From DASSFG01 sp035547915 (lineage in GTDB: Bacteria; Planctomycetota; Planctomycetia; Pirellulales; JAICIG01): a stretch of DNA of 64,000 nucleotides. Position numbers and translations under genes: made by a program. The DNA is taken from contig DASZTS010000086.1 of assembly GCA_035547915.1 (NCBI GenBank), positions 32,590 through 96,589 of the forward strand, in the 5' to 3' direction. The notes under the pieces were generated by a model. It was given only the letters and a program-made list of their open reading frames with translations, was not told where the DNA came from and did not search any database. Below, one piece after another: positions 1 through 7,795 of this stretch (position 1 is the first letter of the stretch; each line of letters starts with the position of its first letter).

Positions 1-1415
1 GTGTGCAGCCCAACGCGCTGAAGAGCACGATCCGCACGGAGGTGCCATTCAAGTTGGCGCAGCGGCACTCGTCGTCGAGGCTCGACGACATGCTGATCGA
101 AGACGTGCGGCTCTACGGCCGCGCCCTGCCACCGGGCGACGTGCAGAAGCTCGCCCAGGCGACGCGCGCCGCGGCGCTCGTGGCCAAGGCCCCGGATCAG
201 CGCAGCGACGCCGAGAAGGACGAGCTCTATCAATGGTGGCTGGCCGCGCTCGATGGCCTTTCGCAGCAACTCGCCGGTAAAGTGGCCGGCTTGGAACAAG
301 AGGAAGCGGTCATCAAGTCGCGCGGCACGGTGGCGCACGTGATGCAGGAACGGGCCGATCCGGCCATGGCCTACGTCCTCTACCGGGGCGACTACGACAA
401 ACGCCGCGATCCGGTGCAGGCGGACACGCCCGACATGTTGCCGCCGATGCCTGCGGGGCTGCCCAAGACCCGCCTTGGCTTGGCCCAGTGGCTGTTGCTC
501 CCCGAGCAACCACTTACGGCCCGCGTCACCGTGAACCGGTTCTGGCAGGAATTGTTCGGCACGGGCATCGTTCGCACCGCGGGCGATTTTGGCGTGGCCG
601 GCGAACTGCCGACGCATCCCGAACTGCTCGATTGGCTGGCCGTCGATTTCCGCGAGAACGGCTGGGACGTGCGACGGTTCTTCAAACAACTGGTGACTTC
701 CGCCACCTACCGCCAAGCGGCCCTGAACACGCCCGAAAAACTCGAAAAGGATCCGCAGAATCGGCTCTTTTCTCGAGGACCGCGGTTCCGCATGGACGGC
801 GAGATGATCCGCGACTACGCGCTGGCGGCCGGCGGCCTGCTCGTGCAGAAGGTGGGCGGCCCCAGCGTGCGGCCCTACCAGCCCGAAGGCGTGTGGGAAG
901 CCGTCGCGATGATCGGCAGCAACACGCGCGACTATAAGGCGGACAGCGGCGAGAACCTCTATCGCCGCAGCCTCTACACCTTCTGGAAACGGGCCGCCCC
1001 GCCGGCTTCGTTGGATATCTTGAATGCACCCAGCCGCGAAGTCTGCACCGTGCGGCGCGAACGCACCGACACCCCGCTGCAAGCCTTGGTCACGCTCAAC
1101 GACCCTCAATTCGTCGAATCGGCTCGGCACCTGGCGGAAGTCGTCCTCAAGCAAGGCGGCGAGTCGGCCGAGAGCCGGCTCGACCTGCTCGCGCGGCGGT
1201 TGCTGGCCCGGTCCTGGCGTGCCGAAGAACTGCCGGCCGTGCAGGCGTCGCTCACCGATTTGCAGGCCTTTTATCAGGCCCACGCCGAAGAAGCGAAGCT
1301 GTTGATCACCGTCGGCGAATCGAAAGCCGATCCGGCGCTCGATGTCTCGGTGCTGGCCGCTTGGACCATGCTGGCCAACGAGTTGATGAATCTCGATGAA
1401 GTCTTGAACAAGTAG
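1..1415 (+). CDS. DUF1553 (PSD1-type) secreted protein, 3' part
   Basis: The reading frame is open at the window edge, so this is the C-terminal part of a longer gene. The first 60 residues look like the end of a LamG/concanavalin-type domain (LDDMLIEDVRLYGRALPP). From about residue 145 on it is a DUF1553 domain: NRFWQELFGTGIVRT, FGVAGELPTHPELLDWLA and a TSATYRQ stretch are the usual landmarks, followed by ERTDTPLQALVTLNDPQF. The N-terminal cytochrome-c-like and DUF1549 parts expected in this family would lie upstream of the window. A DUF1501 gene follows 73 bp downstream on the same strand, the usual planctomycete pairing. Proteins of this type are exported, and their biochemical role is not established. 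Confidence 0.9.
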   Translation, partial: VQPNALKSTIRTEVPFKLAQRHSSSRLDDMLIEDVRLYGRALPPGDVQKLAQATRAAALVAKAPDQRSDAEKDELYQWWLAALDGLSQQLAGKVAGLEQEEAVIKSRGTVAHVMQERADPAMAYVLYRGDYDKRRDPVQADTPDMLPPMPAGLPKTRLGLAQWLLLPEQPLTARVTVNRFWQELFGTGIVRTAGDFGVAGELPTHPELLDWLAVDFRENGWDVRRFFKQLVTSATYRQAALNTPEKLEKDPQNRLFSRGPRFRMDGEMIRDYALAAGGLLVQKVGGPSVRPYQPEGVWEAVAMIGSNTRDYKADSGENLYRRSLYTFWKRAAPPASLDILNAPSREVCTVRRERTDTPLQALVTLNDPQFVESARHLAEVVLKQGGESAESRLDLLARRLLARSWRAEELPAVQASLTDLQAFYQAHAEEAKLLITVGESKADPALDVSVLAAWTMLANELMNLDEVLNK

Positions 1416-1488
1416 CGCGGTCTCGCCCGAGCGACCGCACCGTCGTCCTACCTCAAACACCGTATCCGATCTGCCTGGAGTCCGATGC

Positions 1489-2946
1489 ATGTCGCCGCAC
1501 GAAGAATACGTTCGCTACGAGACGCGCCGTCAGTTCTTTAGCCGTGGGGCCAACGCGGTGGGCTGGGCCGCTCTGGCTTCGCTCGCCGGCGGAGTTGTGC
1601 CCGGCCGGTCGGCGTCGGCTACGGAATCGCCGGCACCGGGACCCCATTTTGCTCCGAAGGCCAAGCAGGTGATCTACCTGCACATGGTCGGAGGCCCGCC
1701 GCAGATGGACCTCTACGACTACAAGCCGCAGATGAAGGAGTGGTTCGACAAGGATCTGCCCGACACGGTGCGCATGGGACAGCGTCTGACGACCATGACC
1801 TCAGGTCAGAAGCGGTTTCCTATCGCGCCGAGCATGTTCAAGTTCGCCCAGCACGGGCAGAGCGGCATGTGGGTGACCGAGCTGCTGCCGAACACGGCCA
1901 AGATGGTCGACGACATGTGCTTCATTCGCAGCATGCACACGGAGGCCATCAACCACGAGCCCGCGATCACCTATATGCAGACGGGCAACCAGGTGACCGG
2001 CCGGCCATGCCTAGGCGCCTGGGTCTCGTACGGTCTCGGCTCGCTCAACGACAACCTGCCCTCGTTCGTGGTGTTGGTGGCCAAGCCCACTAACACCGAG
2101 CAGGTGCAGGCGATCTCCGCCCGGCTCTGGTCGAGCGGTTATCTGTCGGGCGAACACGCGGGCGTTTCGTTCCGCTCGGGCGGCGATCCGATCCTGTACA
2201 TCAACAACCCACCCGGCGTGCCGGCCGAGATTCGCCGCCGTACCCTCGACGGGCTGAACGCGCTGAACGAGATGAACTACCGGATGGTGGGCGATCCCGA
2301 GACGCACACCCGCATCCAACAATACGAACTTGCCTTCCGCATGCAGGCCAGCGTGCCCGAACTCACGAGCACCGGCAACGAGCCGGCTTCGACCTATGCC
2401 CTCTATGGCGACGAGGCCAAGAAGCCGGGGAGTTTCGCCCATTCGGTGCTGCTGGCGCGGCGAATGGTGGAGCGGGGCGTGCGGTTTGTCCAGATCTACC
2501 ACAACAACTGGGACACGCACGGCAACGTGGCGGGCCGCCTGCCCGATCAGTGCCGCGACGTCGACCAGGCCTGTTGGGGTCTCGTGCAGGATCTGAAGCA
2601 GCGCGGCATGCTCGACGAGACGCTCATCATCTGGGGCGGTGAGTTCGGCCGCACGATCTATTCGCAGGGCGGGCTATCGGACAAGAACTACGGTCGCGAC
2701 CACCATCCGCGTTGCTACACCATGTGGATGGCCGGCGGCGGCTCGCGCCCCGGCACGGTCTATGGCGAGACCGACGATTTTTCGTACAACATCGTCAAAG
2801 ACCCCGTGCACATCCACGACTTCCACGCCACGGTGCTAAACTTGCTCGGCTTCGACCACGAGCGCTTCTCGTATCGCTACCAGGGTCTCGATCAGAAACT
2901 CACCGGCGTCGAACCGGCGCGGGTGATTCGCGAGTTGATTGCGTAG
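1489..2946 (+). CDS. DUF1501 family secreted protein
   Basis: A 485-residue protein of the DUF1501 family, which has an alkaline-phosphatase/sulfatase-like fold. The N-terminus carries a Tat-like signal (TRRQFFSRGANAVGWAALA), suggesting folded export. Landmarks include VIYLHMVGGPPQMDLYD near residue 60, ERGVRFVQIYHNNWDTHGN near 330, IIWGGEFGRT near 380 and GRDHHPRCYTMWMAGGG near 400; the Asp/His residues in these blocks correspond to the metal-site region of the fold. The start is supported by GGAG eight bases upstream. It follows the DUF1553 gene and is probably co-transcribed with it. The molecular function is unknown for the family; a role in breaking down or handling external polymers is often suggested. 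Confidence 0.93.
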   Translation: MSPHEEYVRYETRRQFFSRGANAVGWAALASLAGGVVPGRSASATESPAPGPHFAPKAKQVIYLHMVGGPPQMDLYDYKPQMKEWFDKDLPDTVRMGQRLTTMTSGQKRFPIAPSMFKFAQHGQSGMWVTELLPNTAKMVDDMCFIRSMHTEAINHEPAITYMQTGNQVTGRPCLGAWVSYGLGSLNDNLPSFVVLVAKPTNTEQVQAISARLWSSGYLSGEHAGVSFRSGGDPILYINNPPGVPAEIRRRTLDGLNALNEMNYRMVGDPETHTRIQQYELAFRMQASVPELTSTGNEPASTYALYGDEAKKPGSFAHSVLLARRMVERGVRFVQIYHNNWDTHGNVAGRLPDQCRDVDQACWGLVQDLKQRGMLDETLIIWGGEFGRTIYSQGGLSDKNYGRDHHPRCYTMWMAGGGSRPGTVYGETDDFSYNIVKDPVHIHDFHATVLNLLGFDHERFSYRYQGLDQKLTGVEPARVIRELIA

Positions 2947-3005
2947 GGCCGTCTGCCCGGGCCCATCAATGTGTCACCCGTTGTCCCGATGGCCCGACAA
3001 ACGGA

Positions 3006-3659
3006 TCAGTTCGGGACGATGACAGGTTGGCTGACGATACGCTTCGGTGGCGCTTGTGTGGGCTTGGGTTCGGCAAAGGTCGGCTGGTTCGGAGCGGGCA
3101 TGGGAACCCATGTTTGCGGTGAGCCTATTTGCGGATTCTGTTCGACAACGGGTTCCGGGGTTACTCCCGGAGGAAAGGATTCGTAGCGGATCGTCTGCCC
3201 GGAACCTTGAAACAGACCGCCGAACATCTGACCGAACGCGCCTTGAGCCTGTTCCAGTGCCTTCCGCATGGCCTGCTCGTACTGGGTCAGACTATCGAAC
3301 ACGTAGAATGCCGTGACGGAATCCCAGGCGACATGTATGGGAGCGCCGACGGCGACACTGAACGTGGACGATGCCTCTTCACCCACGAGGAAGCGGCGGC
3401 CGTGGATCTCCTGGAAATGGACCTTCGCTAGAACCTTCGGCTGGTTTCCTTCGCCGATGGAAACCGCGACAAACCTGCCGTTGAAGTCCGGAGACCCGTT
3501 CGGTGGCGGTGCTCCCTTCGCCGCGGCAGGCACCGCGGGACGGGCTGGATTGACAACATCGGGGCGGCGGCGCGGGTATTCCTGGGCCGTTGCCACGGCC
3601 CAGATGCCCAGTCCCAAGCCAGCCGTGACGAGAATTGCGGAAATGCGAAAGCGCTTCAT
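3006..3659 (-). CDS. Secreted hypothetical protein, Pro-rich C-terminus
   Basis: 217 residues. I chose the ATG at 3659 because GGAGG lies five bases upstream of it; the frame is open further upstream but reads as non-coding sequence. The N-terminus MKRFRISAILVTAGLGLGIWAVATAQ is a clear Sec signal peptide. The mature part has a proline-rich linker, a middle section (FNGRFVAVSIGEGNQPKVL, then FLVGEEASSTFSVAVGAPIHV) that reads like a small beta-rich domain, an amphipathic helix (YEQAMRKALEQAQGAFGQMF), and a proline-rich tail. I do not recognise the family. It is transcribed divergently from the peroxiredoxin-kinase gene and convergently with the DUF1501 gene upstream in the window. Confidence 0.8.
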   Translation of the reverse strand: MKRFRISAILVTAGLGLGIWAVATAQEYPRRRPDVVNPARPAVPAAAKGAPPPNGSPDFNGRFVAVSIGEGNQPKVLAKVHFQEIHGRRFLVGEEASSTFSVAVGAPIHVAWDSVTAFYVFDSLTQYEQAMRKALEQAQGAFGQMFGGLFQGSGQTIRYESFPPGVTPEPVVEQNPQIGSPQTWVPMPAPNQPTFAEPKPTQAPPKRIVSQPVIVPN

Positions 3660-3840
3660 AGGGACCTCCATTTCCTGGTTGAGTGGGGAGCAACCGCGGC
3701 TTTGGCGAAACCTCCCAGCCGTCCGTGGCGCGTGATTGTGCCCCACTTGTTGCGAGTGGGTCAATCCCGAACCGGTCGCAAGGCACGGGATGGTAGGTTG
3801 TCGAATCGAGTCGAACGCCACAGATTTGGTGCGCCGATCC

Positions 3841-3855
3841 GTGTTTGACAAACAC
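3841..3855. promoter_or_regulatory. Perfect palindrome, candidate operator
   Basis: GTGTTTGACAAACAC is a perfect inverted repeat with 7-bp arms around one central base. It lies in the 387-bp divergent region between the secreted protein gene (starting at 3659 on -) and the peroxiredoxin-kinase gene (starting at 4047 on +), about 190 bp from each start. The size and symmetry fit a dimeric repressor site. The same region holds a second, weaker repeat of GATCG/CGATC around 3868-3880. No regulator gene is adjacent, so the assignment is tentative. Confidence 0.35.
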
Positions 3856-4046
3856 CGTCGAAGCCCGATCGGCGACGATCGGGGCAGTGCCGCGAGCGGT
3901 CGACTGGACGGGCGGTGTGATCGCTTGGTGCCCGCTCGACGGTCGATTCGTCCAGCGATATGCTGCATAAAGCCGACTCGAGGACCGGCGGGTGCACGGC
4001 ACCATCAAGATCGGGAAGGAAATCGGTTCTCGGCCAGGCTCTTGAG

Positions 4047-5453
4047 ATGGGTTCGCCTATGGTTTCGGTGGGCAGCCTCGCCCCTGATTTTGATCTCCCG
4101 TGCACGCCGCGCTTCGATACGGGGGCCGCGACGGTCTCGCTGGCCGACTTCCGCGGCAAGTGGCTGTTGCTCGTATTCTATCCGCGCGATTTTTCGCTGG
4201 TCTGCCCGACGGAATTGACCGCCCTCAGCGCCCGCATCGACGACTTTCGCCGGCAAGGTTGCGAGATCGTCGGCGTGAGTTCCGATTCCGTTGAATCGCA
4301 CCTGCGCTGGATCGCCACGCCCGTTTCGCAAGGTGGCGTGCACGGCCTCGCCTTTCCGCTGGCCAGCGACACCGACGGTCAGGCGTCGCGCGCCTACGGC
4401 GTGTTTCTCGAGCAGCAGCGCCTGGCACTGCGCGGTCTGTTCCTGATCGATCCGAACGGGGTGCTTCAGTACCAGCTCGTGCACAATCTGAGCGTGGGGC
4501 GCCGCACCGACGAGATCCTGCGCGTGCTGGAGGCGCTACAGACGGGCGGCCTGTGCGCCGAAAGTTGGCAGCCCGGCCAGCCCACCCTCCGATCGCCCGC
4601 CGCATCGGCACCCGGCCGAATGGTGTCGCATTATCGCCTAGAAAAAGAGGTCGGCAGCGGGGCGTTCTCCAGGGTTTTTCGGGCACACGACACGACGCTC
4701 GACCGGACGGTCGCACTGAAGATCATGAAGCCCGACAGCCCGCTCCCCGTCGGCTCCGTGCTGGCCGAGGCGCGGGCGGCCGCTTCCCTCAACGATCCTC
4801 ACGTTTGCACGATCTACTCGGTCGACGAGGCCGATGGCGTGCCGGTGATCGCGATGGAATACCTCTCCGGCAAACCTTTGTCGAAGTTGATCACCCACGG
4901 CGAGCCGTTGCCGCTGAATCAAGCCATCGACATCGCCCGGCAGGTCGCGCAGGGGATGGCCACCGCGCACGTGCAAGGGGTCGTCCACGGCGACCTGAAG
5001 CCGGCGAATCTGTTTGTGACGAACGATGGGGTCGTGAAGATTCTCGACTTCGGTTTGGCGCGACGCGATCAGCCGGAACACGACCCGGACGAGACGACCG
5101 ACCTCGAATTCAACCGCGCCGGCGGTGTCACTGGCACGCCGAGCTACATGTCGCCCGAGCAGGCCGAAGGGTTGCGGCCGACCGCGGCCAGCGACGTATT
5201 TTCCCTGGGCGCCATTTTGTACGAGATGGTCACGGGTCAGCAGGCCTTCGTCGGCAAAAACGTACTCCAGGTCCTGGGGCGCATCCGCAACGTCGACGCG
5301 GAGCGGCTCACCGCCGCACTTCCTGAGCCGCTGGCTCGGTTGCTGCGCGAGATGCTTACCCGTGCTTGCCGCCTGCGCACGATTAGCATGGCCGAGGTGG
5401 CCGCACGGTTGGTGGCGAATGAGTCGGCGGCGGTCGAAACGACTGCGGGTTAG
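4047..5453 (+). CDS. 2-Cys peroxiredoxin fused to a Ser/Thr protein kinase
   Basis: A 468-residue two-domain protein. Residues 5-180 are an AhpC/TSA peroxiredoxin: FYPRDFSLVCPTEL holds the peroxidatic Cys53, LRGLFLIDPNGV carries the conserved Arg, and GGLCAESWQPG holds a typical-2-Cys resolving Cys170. Residues 192-455 are a Hanks-type kinase: Gly-rich loop GSGAFSRV (203-210), VALK Lys225, catalytic loop HGDLKPAN with Asp316, DFG Asp334 and GTPSYMSPEQ. The catalytic loop has HGD in place of HRD, making it a non-RD kinase. There is no signal peptide or membrane segment, so it should be cytoplasmic. I chose the ATG at 4047 because it places Cys53 and the N-terminus where peroxiredoxins have them; the frame is open upstream to 3960. 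Both active sites look intact, so a peroxide-regulated kinase is the natural inference. Confidence 0.9.
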   Translation: MGSPMVSVGSLAPDFDLPCTPRFDTGAATVSLADFRGKWLLLVFYPRDFSLVCPTELTALSARIDDFRRQGCEIVGVSSDSVESHLRWIATPVSQGGVHGLAFPLASDTDGQASRAYGVFLEQQRLALRGLFLIDPNGVLQYQLVHNLSVGRRTDEILRVLEALQTGGLCAESWQPGQPTLRSPAASAPGRMVSHYRLEKEVGSGAFSRVFRAHDTTLDRTVALKIMKPDSPLPVGSVLAEARAAASLNDPHVCTIYSVDEADGVPVIAMEYLSGKPLSKLITHGEPLPLNQAIDIARQVAQGMATAHVQGVVHGDLKPANLFVTNDGVVKILDFGLARRDQPEHDPDETTDLEFNRAGGVTGTPSYMSPEQAEGLRPTAASDVFSLGAILYEMVTGQQAFVGKNVLQVLGRIRNVDAERLTAALPEPLARLLREMLTRACRLRTISMAEVAARLVANESAAVETTAG

Positions 5454-5474
5454 AACCGATGCGCCGCCTGTCTG

Positions 5475-5529
5475 AGAGCGGCTGACCTAACCCGGGAGCC
5501 GGAGCTGATCCGGTTTTGCCGGTTTCTCT
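5475..5529. repeat. AGAGC palindromic element, copy A (internally deleted)
   Basis: A 55-bp copy of the dispersed palindrome described for copy B. It keeps both ends (AGAGCGGCTGAC at the left; the right end reads AGAGAAACCGGCAAAACCGG on the other strand) but lacks the central hairpin with the AAAATCGGC arms. It lies between the convergent peroxiredoxin-kinase gene and the WRYKF protein gene. Confidence 0.75.
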
Positions 5530-5538
5530 GAAAGTTGA

Positions 5539-6054
5539 TCAGCCCCGCGGGCTGTTCTTCTCGCGCTGGATGGTGCCGGGGGGTCGGCTCTCCAGCGATT
5601 CCATGATCGGTGCGCGAGCGTCGTTCTTCTGCCGCTGGATGGTGCCGGGCGCTCGGCGGTTGAACGGTCCTGAGAATGGCGATCGGGCATCGTTCTTTTC
5701 CCGCTGAACCGTACCTGGAGGGCGCCCGATGTCGCCATACCGATTGTCGTAGTCGTCGACTCGCGCCTGGCCGTTGACCTGTCGACCGGATGCCGGAGGA
5801 CGGTAGCGCGTCCAGGCGTTGCCGGCCCAGTACGACCAGGCGTTGCTGCGATCGTAATACCACCAACGCCCGTTATGGAACTTGTATCGCCAACGGTCGG
5901 CGAGATTGCCCGTGGCCGAGGCCCCACGGTTCTCGATCTTGGGCGCTGCGTCTTTACGCGGCGCCTCTTGAGCCGGCAAGCGGCCGTTTGAGATCACCGA
6001 GGCCCCCAAGAATCCGATCACCCATATACCGCTACGCATGTTCGTGTCCGCCAT
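5539..6054 (-). CDS. Secreted small protein with WRYKF/GRWWYY motif and 23-residue repeats
   Basis: 171 residues with a hydrophobic N-terminal signal (about residues 7-28). Residues 55-84 contain WRYKFHNGRWWYYDRSNAW, an aromatic block that recurs in small secreted planctomycete proteins of unknown function. The C-terminus carries three copies of a repeat based on PGTIQREKNDAR, whose PGT motifs sit exactly 23 residues apart (Gly114, Gly137, Gly160), so the gene holds a 69-bp tandem repeat. An internal ATG at 6039 (MRSGIW) is an alternative start. It converges with the kinase gene and diverges from the DUF1501 gene at 6319. No enzymatic motif is visible; a wall-associated or structural role is a guess. 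Confidence 0.75.
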   Translation of the reverse strand: MADTNMRSGIWVIGFLGASVISNGRLPAQEAPRKDAAPKIENRGASATGNLADRWRYKFHNGRWWYYDRSNAWSYWAGNAWTRYRPPASGRQVNGQARVDDYDNRYGDIGRPPGTVQREKNDARSPFSGPFNRRAPGTIQRQKNDARAPIMESLESRPPGTIQREKNSPRG

Positions 6055-6177
6055 GGATGAAAGTTCTACAGACCCTCGTACCCTAATGAATTCTAGGACG
6101 GGGCCGTAGCAAGGAAAGGATTTCTGAAAGGTCCTCTTTCGGAGCTTTCTGTAAAAGTGGTGCTATATAACCGCTAA

Positions 6178-6278
6178 AGAGCGGCTGACAAAACCGGGAA
6201 GCCGGAGCGCCGTGGGCGAAAAATCGGCCGTGAAACGCCGATTTTTGTGGAGCTCGATCCGGTTTTGTCGGTTGCTCT
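6178..6278. repeat. AGAGC palindromic element, copy B
   Basis: A 101-bp nested palindrome. The outer ends are AGAGCGGCTGACAAAACCGG and, read on the opposite strand, AGAGCAACCGACAAAACCGG, an imperfect terminal inverted repeat of about 20 bp. Inside is a second hairpin, AAAAATCGGC...GCCGATTTTT with an 8-base loop. Four further copies occur in this window (A, C, D, E), C and E in the opposite orientation. This copy lies in a divergent intergenic region, 41 bp upstream of the DUF1501 start at 6319. There is no coding capacity. It resembles a MITE or a REP-type element. Confidence 0.88.
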
Positions 6279-6318
6279 AAAATGATCCTGTTGGAACAAT
6301 GCCTCGTCAGGGTGCCGA

Positions 6319-7758
6319 ATGATGAGTACCACGCGACTTGCAGGGATGGCTCAATTCCCCGCGTCGACAAGGCGCGAAGCGCTGCGGGCGGGCTCTATCG
6401 GGCTCGTCGGTCTGGGGCTGGCGGACCTGTTCGCATTGCGTGCCACGACGGCGGAACCGCTGGTGACGCCTGCCAAGTCGGTGCTCTTCATTTTCTTGAC
6501 CGGCGGCTTGTCGCATCAAGACAGTTTCGATCTGAAGCCAGAGGCCCCCGCCGAGGTCCGTGGAGAATTTCAACCGATCGCCACGCGCACCGGCGGGCTG
6601 TTGATCTGCGAACACTTGCCGCTCTTGGCAGAGCGGAGCGAGCGATTCGCGCTGGTGAGATCGATGTCGACGAACAGCAACGGGCACGAAGAAGCGTGCC
6701 ACATGCTGCTCACCGGCCGGCTCGACGTGCCCAGTGCCGTCAGCCTGGGCAAGCCGCCGAGCCCCAACGAATGGCCCTCGATGGCCTCGCAGGTGACCTA
6801 TGCCACGCGCGGCCGAAACAACCTGCCCCCGGCCGTCGTGTTGCCGCAGCCGAGCGTGAACGAGACGGCTAATGTGCGACCGGGCCAATATGCCGGCAAG
6901 CTCGGAAAACGGTTCGAGGCCTGGCACATGAACATCGCCGCGCCTTGCCCGCTGGGTAACGGTGCCTGCCCGCATTGCTTTCGCTTCGACTCGAACTCTT
7001 TCACACACGACGCGAGCAGCATTTTCGACACACCGTCGCTGAGTTTGCCCGACGGTGGACCGGCACGGCTCGCTGGCCGCATGAGCCTGCTCGACCATAT
7101 CGCCGAGCAGCAACAGAAATTGGCGGCGGCGGCCGAGAAGACCTCGTTCGATCGCCATCGAGAGCAGGCCATCAATGTGCTCACGAATCCGCAGGTCCGC
7201 GCTGCATTCGACGTGGAACATGCCGACGCCGCGACCCTCGAGCGCTATGGCAAGAACAAGTTCGGGCTTTCGCTCTTGATGGCCTATCGACTCGTGGCGG
7301 CGGGAGTCAACCTGGTGCAGGTGAACCTCGGTAAGAATTCGTCGTGGGACACGCATCGCCGGAATTTTGTCAATCTCAAGCAAAACCTGCTCCCCTATGC
7401 CGACCGAGCCGTCGCGGCCCTGCTCGACGACCTCGCGGCCGGCGGCTTGATCGATACGACACTGGTGGTGATGACGGGCGAGTTCGGCCGCACCCCGAAG
7501 ATCAACAAGGACGCCGGCCGCGATCACTGGGGGCCGGCGATGACGAGCCTGTTCGCCGGTGGCGGGGTGCGTGGCGGCACGGTGATCGGCGCGACGGATA
7601 AGTTGGCCGCCTATCCCGTGAGCGCTCCGCAGACTCCGGAGAACCTGGCCGCCACGATCTACAGAACCTTGGGCATTCCGTCGACCGCGAACTGGCGGGA
7701 TGTCGACGGCCGCGCCTACGAACTCTGTCGCGCTCCGCCGATCGCTGGTTTGATGTAG
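6319..7758 (+). CDS. DUF1501 family secreted protein
   Basis: 479 residues, DUF1501 family. The N-terminal segment STRREALRAGSIGLVGLGLADL is a Tat-like signal. Family blocks are present: SVLFIFLTGGLSHQDSFDLKP, LNLVQVN-type strand AGVNLVQVNLGKNSSWDTH, TLVVMTGEFGRTPKINKDAGRDHW and SLFAGGGVRGGTVIGATD. It belongs to the subgroup with a CPLGNGACPHCF insertion near residue 215, whose Cys residues could form a disulfide or metal site. Unlike the other two DUF1501 genes here it has no DUF1549/DUF1553 partner next to it. A downstream ATG at 6322 or 6346 is also possible as start. It converges with the third DUF1501 gene. Confidence 0.92.
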   Translation: MMSTTRLAGMAQFPASTRREALRAGSIGLVGLGLADLFALRATTAEPLVTPAKSVLFIFLTGGLSHQDSFDLKPEAPAEVRGEFQPIATRTGGLLICEHLPLLAERSERFALVRSMSTNSNGHEEACHMLLTGRLDVPSAVSLGKPPSPNEWPSMASQVTYATRGRNNLPPAVVLPQPSVNETANVRPGQYAGKLGKRFEAWHMNIAAPCPLGNGACPHCFRFDSNSFTHDASSIFDTPSLSLPDGGPARLAGRMSLLDHIAEQQQKLAAAAEKTSFDRHREQAINVLTNPQVRAAFDVEHADAATLERYGKNKFGLSLLMAYRLVAAGVNLVQVNLGKNSSWDTHRRNFVNLKQNLLPYADRAVAALLDDLAAGGLIDTTLVVMTGEFGRTPKINKDAGRDHWGPAMTSLFAGGGVRGGTVIGATDKLAAYPVSAPQTPENLAATIYRTLGIPSTANWRDVDGRAYELCRAPPIAGLM

Positions 7759-7795
7759 GCGCACGCGCCGGGACCTTGGTCCGGCGACAAGAAAG

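Noticed and set aside
6307..7764. 485-codon minus-strand ORF opposite the DUF1501 gene
   Set aside because: Shadow; the plus-strand product has all DUF1501 blocks.
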